Shown piece after piece: positions 24,480 through 33,300 of a DNA stretch of 64,000 bases (position 1 is its first letter; every line of letters begins with the position of its first letter). The translations under genes and the position numbers were made by a program. The DNA is from DASXUL01 sp036504855 (GTDB lineage: Bacteria; Armatimonadota; DTGP01; JAKQQT01), in the NCBI GenBank assembly GCA_036504855.1, contig DASXUL010000002.1, forward strand, positions 1 to 64,000, written 5' to 3'. The notes beneath the pieces were generated by a model. The model did not search any database. It was not told the origin of the DNA and saw only the letters and a list, made by a program, of their open reading frames with translations.

Positions 24480-25307
24480 TCACGAGATAATCTCGCCGCT
24501 TTCGAGGAGCAGGCGAGCAAAGGCAACGTTCAGTTTGTGGCTGGGCCGGATGGCCCATACGTGCACCAGCGGCAAGGCGCCAATCAGCGACAGGTCCCCG
24601 ATCACATCCAGCACTTTATGGCGAACGGGTTCGTCCGGGAAGCGCAAGGGCGACGAGGTGTGATCGCTGAAGAACACCAGCGCATTCTCCAGCGAGCCGC
24701 CGAGCGCGAGACCGCGCCGGGCCAACTCCTCCAGCTCTTCCTCGAAACCGAACGTGCGCGCCGGGGCAACTTCGCGCTCGAACGTCTCCGGACCGACGAC
24801 GATGTCCGACATCTGGACGCCAACAAGAGGGTGGCGGTAGGAAACCCCCGCCGTTACGCGGAACGTTTCGGACGGCACGGCCAGCAAGCTGCACGCGCCT
24901 TCCTCCAACCAAACGGGCTGCGTGATGCGCAGACAACGGCGGTTGCCGGGGATTTCCCGCAGACCGGCCTGGCGCAACAGCCTGACGAAGCCGGCGGCGC
25001 TCCCATCGAGGATCGGGATCTCCGGGCCATCAACGCCAAGGTCCGCTCCGGTTACGTTCAACGCGGATAGGGAAGCCAGCAGATGCTCCACCGTGGAAAC
25101 GCCGCAGTCCCCGCCTCCGATGCTGGTGCAGCGGGTGGTATGGGAAACTTGCGCCACGTCTACGGGAAAGCGATGGCCGTTTCGGATGAAGGTGAGGCTA
25201 CCGCGCTCGGAGGGGGAGATTGTCACTCGGGCGGTCCGGCCCGTGTGCAGCCCCACGCCCTCCAGAGCGACGGGCGTCGCCACGGTGTACTGTGGATGCG
25301 GAAACAT
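24480..25307 (-). CDS. lpxC: UDP-3-O-acyl-N-acetylglucosamine deacetylase
   Basis: 275 residues. The zinc deacetylase for the committed step of lipid A synthesis. ALEGVGLHTGRTARVTI, TVEHLLASLSALNVTG (first zinc His), RFPDEPVRHKVLDVIGDLSLIG (second zinc His and the zinc Asp) and RPSHKLNVAFA (catalytic His) are all present. It is not fused to fabZ, which follows after 67 bp. The ATG at 25307 has no Shine-Dalgarno sequence, but TGCTATAAT lies immediately upstream, so the message may be leaderless. Confidence 0.95.
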   Translation of the reverse strand: MFPHPQYTVATPVALEGVGLHTGRTARVTISPSERGSLTFIRNGHRFPVDVAQVSHTTRCTSIGGGDCGVSTVEHLLASLSALNVTGADLGVDGPEIPILDGSAAGFVRLLRQAGLREIPGNRRCLRITQPVWLEEGACSLLAVPSETFRVTAGVSYRHPLVGVQMSDIVVGPETFEREVAPARTFGFEEELEELARRGLALGGSLENALVFFSDHTSSPLRFPDEPVRHKVLDVIGDLSLIGALPLVHVWAIRPSHKLNVAFARLLLESGEIIS

Positions 25308-25315
25308 CGTTACCG

Positions 25316-25324
25316 ATTATAGCA
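25316..25324 (-). promoter_or_regulatory. Extended -10 promoter abutting the lpxC start
   Basis: The minus strand reads TGCTATAAT, a perfect extended -10 (TGnTATAAT), overlapping the lpxD stop codon. Transcription would begin near 25309, two to three bases before the lpxC ATG at 25307. No -35 hexamer is seen, which extended -10 promoters can do without. This would give lpxC its own leaderless transcript inside the operon. Confidence 0.45.
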
Positions 25325-26390
25325 CTGTGGGGCGGGTGGACTCGGCGTCTCCGCCGTTCGGACGCTCGGCGGCTGTCTCCGCCGGGCGATTGGCGGCGTT
25401 CGCCCGCCGTTCCAAAGCCCGCACGCGGGTGAACAACGCAGGCAGCCGCGAGAGTGAGGCAATCATGCGGCGCGCTTCGCCGATCTCGCGGATCGGCGTG
25501 CCCATGTACGTTACGCCGCCATCCACAGTGCTCACGATGCCGCTCTGTGCGGCCACTACCGCGCCCGCTCCAACGCGGACGGCATCCGCAATGCCCACCT
25601 GCCCGGCCAGAACAACGCCGTCCTCAATGACGGTGGACCCGCCAACGCCAACCTGCGCCGCCATCAACACGTAGGCGCCCACCTGTACGCCGTGCCCGAT
25701 CTGGATCAGGTTATCCAGCTTTGCGCCGCGCCGGATCCGCGTTTCGGCGGTTTTCGCGCGATCGACGGTGCTGTTGGCGCCAATCGTAACATCATCCTCG
25801 ATAACAACGGTCCCCAAATGCGGCACCGGGACGTGCTGATGCCCATCCCATTCGTAGCCGAACCCATCACTGCCAATCACAACGCCGGACTGCAGGCACA
25901 CGCGATGGCCCACGGTGCAGCCGTGGTGAATCGTAGCCCCCGGCCCAAGCGTGCAATCATCGCCGATAACGGAGGCATGCCCAACATAGGCATTCGCGCC
26001 AATCGCGGTGCGGGCGCCGATGGCCGCCCCGTCTTCCACCACCGCGTTTGGCCCAATGGAGGCCGTGGGATCGATGGAGGCGGTTGGGGCGACGACGGCG
26101 GAAGGGTGAATGCCGGCCGCCGGCAGCGGCCGGGTATCGAAGAGCGCCAACAGCCGCGCGAACGCCACGCGAGGTTTCTCGGCCCTCAAGCACGGCAGGG
26201 AGCTTTCTATCCCGAGGGGCGCCAAGAGGGCGGCGCTCCCGGCCTCGGCGGCGCGGCGCATGTAGTCCGCCGAGGTGGCCAGGCAGATCGAGCCTGGCCC
26301 CGTATCATCCAGCAGCGCGGGACGTGTCACCGCCACGTCCGCGCCCTCCCACGCCAGGCCCAACCGGGCCGCGAGATCGGAGAGTGTCAC
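25317..26390 (-). CDS. lpxD: UDP-3-O-acylglucosamine N-acyltransferase
   Basis: 357 residues. LpxD adds the second acyl chain, at the amino position. The N-terminal uridine-binding domain (about 1-100) is followed by hexapeptide repeats (IHPSAVVAPTASIDPTASIG and onward). The catalytic His region is TIHHGCTVGHRVCLQSGVVIG and SDGFGYEWDG is the typical loop. NLIQIGHGVQVGAYVLMAAQVG and GVTYMGTPIREIGEARRM complete the helix and the C-terminal helix. It starts at a GTG with GGAGG five bases upstream. It lies between the lipoprotein gene and lpxC. Confidence 0.94.
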   Translation of the reverse strand: MTLSDLAARLGLAWEGADVAVTRPALLDDTGPGSICLATSADYMRRAAEAGSAALLAPLGIESSLPCLRAEKPRVAFARLLALFDTRPLPAAGIHPSAVVAPTASIDPTASIGPNAVVEDGAAIGARTAIGANAYVGHASVIGDDCTLGPGATIHHGCTVGHRVCLQSGVVIGSDGFGYEWDGHQHVPVPHLGTVVIEDDVTIGANSTVDRAKTAETRIRRGAKLDNLIQIGHGVQVGAYVLMAAQVGVGGSTVIEDGVVLAGQVGIADAVRVGAGAVVAAQSGIVSTVDGGVTYMGTPIREIGEARRMIASLSRLPALFTRVRALERRANAANRPAETAAERPNGGDAESTRPTVL

Positions 26391-26450
26391 AGAATCCTCC
26401 CAGAGATGGGTTTCAGATATCGGGACCCGTCGCTACCGCGGCGGCCCGCT

Positions 26451-27521
26451 TCATTGTACGGCTGCCACTACAGGGCCGTAGTCCTCCGTGCGGTCCGGAG
26501 CGCCCGGCTCCGGAGCAAAAACCGGCTGCTCGTTTCGACGGACAGCGGCGGCGGTTACGCGGGCCCGAGCGTTCTGGGCGATGAACCGGGCCAGCACGTC
26601 TCGATGGTCTCGCATAGTTGCGATGGGCACTGCAAGCGCCGCGGCCGGCGCCGGCGCGCGCGTTATGCGAGCATCCAGCGGGGCCAGCGGGGCTGCCGAC
26701 GGCGCGGAGAACGCTTCTGTTCCGCCGCTCAGGTCGGCTACGGCATCCGCCAGTAGCCGCTTCTGCCGGGCTGTCTCCGCGTCCAGCGCATCCAGGTCCT
26801 GCCGGTTGTTCTTCAGCCAGGCCAGTTGGGCCGCTGCGTCATCTCGGGCCTGTTGGGCCAACTGCTCGCTAAAACCGCTCAGCACGGCGTCCATCTGAGC
26901 CGCCGCCCGGGCGCGAATGGCCGCGATCGCCTCGTCCGTGGCGGCGGCGTCTGCCTGAAGCTTCGTGCGGTCCCATCCGCGGGTCTGGTAGAAACGATCC
27001 AGGGCGTCGATGGCCTCGCGCTTGATGAGCTGGTTGCGGATCTCGACCTTGTGCTCGTCGATGATCGCCTGGAACTTCTGCTCCGCGGCCTGGCTGACCG
27101 CCCCTCGTTCCGCCGCTATCAAAGGGCCTCTCACCTGGGCGCTACGCTTCTCCAGCCGTCGGGTGCGAGCCACGCGTTCGCTCTCGTACAGGTTGTCCAG
27201 CCGCCCCCGAATGTCCGACTCCATCTTGGCGAGGTCCACGGTCACGTTTCCCGAATAGGGAGCGGCAACAGACAGGCGGATGGGCTTGGCGGGAGCGGCC
27301 GTTTTCGGCGATATCCGCGAAAGGGCGGCGATGCGGCGATCCAGGTCACGAAGGTCCGGGTACTGCGGGTGCAACGGCAGCAGTCGGTCCACCGCAACGT
27401 AGACGCGCGCCGGCCTGTGCGCTACGGGCGAGCGGGCGCATCCCGTCGCCAATAGCGCCAGGCCGGCGCAGGCGATTGCTGACCTACTTGCGATTCGCGT
27501 TGAGCTGCTTGACCACATCAT
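26451..27521 (-). CDS. Putative lipoprotein with coiled-coil region
   Basis: 356 residues, family not recognised. An N-terminal signal ends in the lipobox-like LLATGC at about residue 28. A long charged region (about 100-260) rich in Arg, Glu and Ala, with regular heptad-like spacing, suggests coiled coil. A Pro/Ala-rich C-terminal tail follows. It sits between skp and lpxD, where other bacteria have nothing or fabZ, and its start overlaps the skp stop by 38 bp. A second chaperone-like or scaffold role in outer-membrane assembly can be proposed from position and shape only. Confidence 0.65.
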   Translation of the reverse strand: MMWSSSSTRIASRSAIACAGLALLATGCARSPVAHRPARVYVAVDRLLPLHPQYPDLRDLDRRIAALSRISPKTAAPAKPIRLSVAAPYSGNVTVDLAKMESDIRGRLDNLYESERVARTRRLEKRSAQVRGPLIAAERGAVSQAAEQKFQAIIDEHKVEIRNQLIKREAIDALDRFYQTRGWDRTKLQADAAATDEAIAAIRARAAAQMDAVLSGFSEQLAQQARDDAAAQLAWLKNNRQDLDALDAETARQKRLLADAVADLSGGTEAFSAPSAAPLAPLDARITRAPAPAAALAVPIATMRDHRDVLARFIAQNARARVTAAAVRRNEQPVFAPEPGAPDRTEDYGPVVAAVQ

Positions 27522-28146
27522 CCGTCAGATCCACGCCGCCGGCAACGACGAGGAGCTGGGCTACGTCATCTCCGACAGCAACCTGCTTGTTCAGCACGAT
27601 GGAGACCTTCTTGTCGTCAGCGACTTGCTTGGCGGCCTTCTGGATGTCGACGACGATTGTGGAGCGCAGGTCGGACTGAAGTTTGGCGAGTTGCTGGCCG
27701 TAATCGGAATCGACACTCTGGAGGTTACCCAGATTGGCGGTGCCATTGCCGTTCAACTCGTTCAGGCGGGCTTTTTGGGCGTCGCTGAGCTGGGGGGTCT
27801 GCTGGAGGTCGGTGAGCTCACGGTCCAGCTTGGCGAGCTGGTCCTTGATGCCGGCAAGGTCCGTCGTGTCGGCGGCCGTCGGCTTGTCCTTCTCAAGGAG
27901 CGTGCGGTACTTCTGCCACACCGTGGAGGGCAGGAGCTTGGCATCCTGGAGGGACTTCTCGCGATCCTGGAGGGTGCGGGCAAGCGCGTTGACGCGGTCT
28001 TCGCCGGCCTTCTTGGCTTCGGCTCCGTTGAACACCTTTTCCATGTCCACGTAGCCGATACTGGCGGACTGGGCGCGCGCGGGCGTCATCGCGCCCAGCG
28101 CCATCAATCCTGCCGCGATCACCATCGCGACTTTCACGTGCTTCAT
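27484..28146 (-). CDS. OmpH/Skp-family periplasmic chaperone
   Basis: 220 residues, a little longer than E. coli Skp (161). A signal peptide ends near AQA, then SIGYVDMEKVFNGAEAKKAGEDRV is the Skp/OmpH N-terminus, followed by a long helical arm (about 45-150) and VVDIQKAAKQVADDKKVSIVLNK, the conserved return strand. The extra length is in the arms. It follows bamA, the usual partner order, and would hold unfolded outer-membrane proteins for BamA. AAGGAG lies about 11 bases before the ATG. Confidence 0.85.
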   Translation of the reverse strand: MKHVKVAMVIAAGLMALGAMTPARAQSASIGYVDMEKVFNGAEAKKAGEDRVNALARTLQDREKSLQDAKLLPSTVWQKYRTLLEKDKPTAADTTDLAGIKDQLAKLDRELTDLQQTPQLSDAQKARLNELNGNGTANLGNLQSVDSDYGQQLAKLQSDLRSTIVVDIQKAAKQVADDKKVSIVLNKQVAVGDDVAQLLVVAGGVDLTDDVVKQLNANRK

Positions 28147-28172
28147 AGCTGGGGAATCTCCTTGAACGGGGG

Positions 28173-28242
28173 GCTTGCGTCGCCAGGGGCCGGGAAGTGG
28201 GGCCGTTGAACTGAACCCCTACCCCGGCCCCCTGGACGAAGC
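28173..28242 (-). terminator. Long imperfect hairpin between bamA and skp
   Basis: Almost the whole 99-bp gap folds back on itself. CCAGGGGCCGGG (28183-28194) pairs with CCCCGGCCCCCTGG (28222-28235) with one bulge. An outer arm GCTT-CGTC pairs with GACGAAGC, and an inner GGGG/CCCC lies in the loop. There is no T-run. It could act as a processing or stabilising element that sets the ratio of Skp to BamA. Confidence 0.55.
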
Positions 28243-28245
28243 CCG

Positions 28246-30171
28246 CTAGAACGTCTGGCTGATGCTAAAGTGGGTCCGCTTGCCTTCTTTGCTGATGCCG
28301 TAGTCAAGGCGTAATGGACCGATGGGCGTTTTCACGCGGATGCCGAATCCGACGCCGGTATTCAGTTTGAACGCGTCGTGCTGCGGCATGCGGTATTCGT
28401 AGGCGTCGTAGATCGTGTACGGGGTCGGGGGCGGATCGGGGATGCCGTCTCCGTTGCTGTCATAGCCGTTATCCGCCCAGTTCTTGTAGTCTGCGTATCG
28501 CTTGGGATCGCCGCGGAGGGTTGAGCCCCACGCGTCGCCGGCATCAAAGAAGAGCACGCCCTGGAGGTTGCTGGCGAAGGGCATGCGCAATTCGGCGTTC
28601 GCCAGCAGTGACTTCTTGCCCCAGAAGCGGTCTTCCTGGAATCCGCGCAGGCTGTCTGCTCCGCCGACGAAATACTGGTCGAAGAAGGTGAGCGGCCCGG
28701 TGGCTACCCCGCCCTTCAGACGGAACGCGAAGACTTTGGTGGGGACGTTGATGGCCTTGCGCTTGGCCAGCGCGAAGTACCGCCGATAGTCCAACGCCGG
28801 CTTCACGAACATGCCGCTGTTGCTGGTGAACGTGCGGAACACCTGAGTGTCGCCGCCGAGACGCGTGTGGCCGACTTCGGCGCCGACGGTGAACAGCGAG
28901 CCCGTTGAGGGGTCGTACTGCTTGTCGTCACGGGTATCCGTTACGAGGCTGAGGCCAACGCTGGCGACGTTCGACGTGCGCTGGGTGTCCAGGAGGAGGC
29001 CGGAGCTGACGCTGGTGTCTTCGGGCGAGTACGTGCGGATGTTATCGTCACGGAGTGAGAGGATCACGCGGCTGTTGCGAGACACGGGACGACCGAACCC
29101 AAGCGATCCGCCGCCGCGCACCTCATAGGCCTGGCCGCTGGAGCTCACGGAACCGACAACGGTGTTGGTGAAGCGGTAGGTCGTCTTGTTGTATAGGCTG
29201 GCCGAGAAGCTCGTGCGATGCTTGTCGATGTACGGCTGGTAGTAGTTCGTCTCCACGCTGAGCGGGGGGACGCCGGCGCTGCGGTAACGTCCGCCGATCT
29301 CCAGGCTGAGGCCCAGCGATTTGCCGGTACCCTTAAGGTTGCTGTCGGAGATGCCGGCCCGGCCGATGAGGCCTTGCTGGCTGCTATATCCAAAGCCAAG
29401 CTCTACCTGGCCGGTCTTCTTCTCGGTGGGCTGCAGGACGATGATGATCTTGTCCTGAGTGGAGCCGGGCTCGGTTCGATACTGGATGTCCTCAAGGATG
29501 CCCAGGTTGAAGACCCGGTACAGATCGTCTCTCAGTTTGTTGCCGTCGTACACGGACCCCGGCTTGGTCTCGATCTCGCGGAGAATGACGTAGGGCTTGG
29601 TTTTGCCCTTCTTCTCCACCTCGAAACGTTCAATCTTCACCTCCACCACCGGGATGCTGAGCACGCCCTCCGGTGAGATGTAGTTATCCTGGATGTCCAC
29701 GAAGGCCAGGTACCCGCGATCCTTGTATGCCTGTCCGATTCGGTCCAGGTCCTTGCCAAGGCGAGAAACGTTCAACACGTCGCCCTTCTTGGTGATCATC
29801 AGATTCAGAAGATCCTGGGTGGAGATCTTGGTGTTGCCGGTAATCTTGATATCGGTGATGCGGGGGTTCTCGGTGACTTCGAAGATCACGCGCGTGCCGC
29901 TGACCGTATCCTCTTCGTGGTGAGTCACTCGCTGAAAGAAGCCAAGATCTCGGATGGCGGCCACGTCGCGCGTGGCGGCCTCCACTGAGAAGGGCGAACC
30001 CGGCTTGATGGAGACGACCGCTAGGATCGCTTCGCGGGAAATGTTCACGTTGCCGACCACGGCCACGTCACCCACGGTCCCGGCCTGCGCGGCCACGGGA
30101 GTGCCGCGAAGGCCGAGAAAGACGGCGATCAGCGCGGCGCAGAGCATCGCCACTCGGCGGATTCTGGTCAT
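28246..30171 (-). CDS. bamA: Outer-membrane protein assembly factor BamA
   Basis: 641 residues. A signal peptide (about 1-29, ending VAAQA) is followed by POTRA domains at about 31-105, 106-180 and 182-260, three rather than the five of E. coli. The Omp85 barrel runs from about 270. SLRGFQEDRFWGK is the conserved lid-loop RGF motif, and the last residue is Phe (SISQTF), the barrel-insertion signal. The barrel has an inserted loop DSNGDGIPDPPPTP, which looks like a calcium-binding acidic repeat. It follows tamB and precedes skp. A TamA identity is less likely because skp and lpxD follow. Confidence 0.9.
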   Translation of the reverse strand: MTRIRRVAMLCAALIAVFLGLRGTPVAAQAGTVGDVAVVGNVNISREAILAVVSIKPGSPFSVEAATRDVAAIRDLGFFQRVTHHEEDTVSGTRVIFEVTENPRITDIKITGNTKISTQDLLNLMITKKGDVLNVSRLGKDLDRIGQAYKDRGYLAFVDIQDNYISPEGVLSIPVVEVKIERFEVEKKGKTKPYVILREIETKPGSVYDGNKLRDDLYRVFNLGILEDIQYRTEPGSTQDKIIIVLQPTEKKTGQVELGFGYSSQQGLIGRAGISDSNLKGTGKSLGLSLEIGGRYRSAGVPPLSVETNYYQPYIDKHRTSFSASLYNKTTYRFTNTVVGSVSSSGQAYEVRGGGSLGFGRPVSRNSRVILSLRDDNIRTYSPEDTSVSSGLLLDTQRTSNVASVGLSLVTDTRDDKQYDPSTGSLFTVGAEVGHTRLGGDTQVFRTFTSNSGMFVKPALDYRRYFALAKRKAINVPTKVFAFRLKGGVATGPLTFFDQYFVGGADSLRGFQEDRFWGKKSLLANAELRMPFASNLQGVLFFDAGDAWGSTLRGDPKRYADYKNWADNGYDSNGDGIPDPPPTPYTIYDAYEYRMPQHDAFKLNTGVGFGIRVKTPIGPLRLDYGISKEGKRTHFSISQTF

Positions 30172-30191
30172 GTTCTAGGTTTCCTCTCCGT

Positions 30192-30241
30192 GGCCGGGTG
30201 TCCGGCCCCACCTATTGTATGACGGGACGCAAGCCCCGTCA
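30192..30241 (-). other. Two small hairpins in the tamB-bamA gap
   Basis: The gap of 148 bp holds TGACGGG/CCCGTCA (30220-30226 with 30235-30241) and GGCCGG/CCGGCC with a 4-base loop (30192-30207). Neither is followed by a T-run on the minus strand. They may affect message stability between the two genes. Confidence 0.4.
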
Positions 30242-30319
30242 GTAGGGTGACGGCCGACATAGCGGCATTCAAAGCGTTCGTGCTGGCGCGGGCGGTCGCC
30301 CCTCCGCTCTCGTCCCACT

Positions 30320-33300
30320 CTAGAAGGATTTGGTTCCTTCCAGCAGGATTTGCGTGTCAACGACGTTGGCCTGGGTGGCCGGAAGCGCGGTGGTCTGCGT
30401 GCCGTACAGGATCGGACCCTTCTGCTGCTGAAGAGTGAGCCGCAGGCGTTGCGAGATCTGATAGCTCAGCGAAACGGTGTACGCCTCGTTTGTCGTTGCC
30501 CCGCCGACCGGACGCGTGTAGCTGAGCACCAGGCGATTGCCGATGCGCTTGGCCGCGCTTACGGACACGGCGCGGTCCTGGTTCAGGTAATCGAGGCTAA
30601 GCGACTCCAGTCCGAAGGCCGCTCCTAGGCGGTTCTCGATGCCCGACAGGGCCTCGGGCAACACGCGCGCCTGAAGGACGTTCATGGCCTCCTGGCGAAG
30701 GACGTCCTGAGTGGCGCCGCCCTGCGCCAGCGCCTGCAGCGCCTCCTCCCGCGTGATCAGCGCGGTGAGCTGACGTTCCGGGAGGCTGGGCGATGACCGC
30801 AGCGTGAACCGATACGGAGCCAGCGTTTCATAGCCCGGTCCCATGGACGCCGCAACGCCGCCGCCCTCAACGTGCATGAAGACGGTGACCGGCTGACGCC
30901 GACCCGAGACCATTGCCATCAGGCGCGCCTGCGCGTTGGCCGTGATGTTTAGCGGCGAGGCTCCTTCGGACGTCAGAGACGCTCCCATCACGTCCTGCAC
31001 CGGCGGGTAGTGGATCTGCACCACCATGTCTGTCAGCTTGAAGCGGGCCGTCGGGAATGTGAAGATGCCGTCGTGCGATGTGAGGCGACCCTCAATGCGA
31101 GGTTGCAGCAGGTCGCCCGTAACGCTGAGGCTGCGATCGCGCACCGCGCCGCGCTCGTCCATGTGGATCCGGAACAGCGCGTTGCGCACCCAGACGTTCT
31201 TGCCGGAGACCAGGGTGAGGTCGAAGGAAGGAACAAGTGAAGGAACAGTCTGGCCGGACGGCGGCGTTGGGCTGGTATTCGGAGGCAGTAGGTCTACGTT
31301 GCTGAGGGTGACGGAACCCTTGATGGACGGTCCCCTCGGCCCCTGCACGATGCGCACCGGCCCGTCCGGCGTTGCCACGTTCCCTCGCACCCGTTCTCCG
31401 TACTTCATGTAATTCGGCGTTTCCTCCAGGCGCAGAGTGTCTAGGTTAATCGCCAGATCCGGTACTAGCGTCCACGTCTTCGCCGTTGAAACGAGACGCA
31501 GACTGCTGTTCGGCACGATGGACAGAGAGCCGCCCGCCGCCGAGGCCATAGTGAACGAGTTGACGACAAGGCCGGTATGCACGGGGTCGAACCGGAGGTC
31601 CGCCTGAATGTCGCGCAGGGCGTGCGTGAGCGCTCGGAGCTTCACGGCGCCGTTCGATACGCGCAGATAGCCGTTCCACGAGAGCTTCTCACGCGTGCCC
31701 GCCAAGCTCACCTGCCCCACCACGGAGCCGGTTGCGGACTCCACGAGGCCCGAACCCGAGCCCTCCGACAACGTTTTCAGGATGTCGAGTCCCTGTTCAT
31801 TGATGTCGGCGGAAACGCTGATCGGTTCGTTCGGACGGATACTGAGCGAGCTCCAGTCGAACGGCAGCGTGCCCTCGACGGATATCGCGTGGTCCTTTGC
31901 CAGCAAGCGGATGCTGTTGGCGCTGATCACGGGTCCTTTGGGGCCGTTTCGCACGGCGATTGTGCCAGTTCGGATCGAGAACGGGAATTTGCGCGCGCCC
32001 ACCGTGATGTCGCGGCTGGTGACGGACGCCAGAACCTCGGGACTGCTCATCGGGCCGGAGGCGTCCGCGCGAAGCGTCAGGTCACCGCCAAGGTCGGCGC
32101 GGGACCGTAGGTTTGCGGGCAGGAACGGCCGCGCGAACATGAGCGGCACGTTCTTGGCATCCAGATACGCCTTCAGCGAACCGCCGATGTGGCCCGAGAA
32201 GCCGCCGTCCAGGAGCATGCTGGCCGCCTCCGCGTGCAGGCCCCCATCGGGAACATCAATGAACCCCGCCTCAATCCTTCCGCCGCGGATGCGGAGGCTA
32301 TGGGCGGCGCCAGACACCGACACGCGGTCCAGCTTTTGCTCATCAATTTGTACTCCCGCCAGCGTCACCGCGCCCTCGGCTGTCAGGTTACCCAGGTTCC
32401 CGCCGATCCGGAGGGGGCCGGAGGGTGATCCGGCGACATCGCCGATGGAGAGCGCCGCGTCCGGCGACTGCGGCCCCAGGGTAATCAGGGCGCGCCGAAC
32501 GCCGGCGGCCTCGTCTGTTGCGAACCAATCGCTGCGCGTCAGCAGCTCCTTGACGTCATTGATCCGCAAGGCGGCAACGCGCAACTCCGCTGAGGCCTGA
32601 TGGGAGTGGAGGTTCCATTTCAAGCGGGGGCTATCGACAACTCGGCGCCCCGCGCGGTCCAGGCGGAGGTCGGTTAACGTAACAGAGTCGCCGTCGTAGG
32701 CGATGTTGAACCCGGCGTTTTCGAAGCCAACGCTGTTGATGGTCAATCCGGGAACGGAAACGCCCGCCGAAACCAACGGGTGGCGGGGTGATCCAGACAC
32801 GATGCCGGCGACCACGTTGATGGTCCCGCCGATGCGTGCGTACTGGCCCCCCAATCGGTCGAAGCGCTCCAGGCGCAGGTTCGTTATGCTGAACGGTTTG
32901 GCCGACGTCAGCCGCCCGTTCGCCAGACGCAGCAGAGGCACGGCAACGCGCGTGGGCTGCTCCTCACCGGGGAGCTGGCTCACGGCTTCGAGATCTGAGA
33001 CTTCCACTACGCCGCGCGCCACTCGGAAGGCGCCTGTGGCGTTCCCAACGGGGTAACCCTCAAAGGACGCGTCCGTGATGGCGGCCCGGCCGGTGATGAT
33101 GGGTGAGGCCAGGGTTCCGTGAATGAGGATGGGCTGGGCGGTCTCAACGTTCCCCGTCGCAACTGGGTCGAGATGACGCTCGGCCAGCAACGCCTCGATG
33201 CGGCCCGTTTGGAGCCGCGCTCGGAGGTTGAGGGAGATCTGCCCATCCGGGCGTTGGGTGGCCACGCCGTCGACCCAGCCCATCGTGGGGTACCGGGCGA

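Noticed and set aside
24413..24526. Longer FabZ starting inside lpxC, or an LpxC-FabZ fusion
   Set aside because: The frames differ, and a TTG with AAGGAG at spacing 7 gives the exact FabZ N-terminus.
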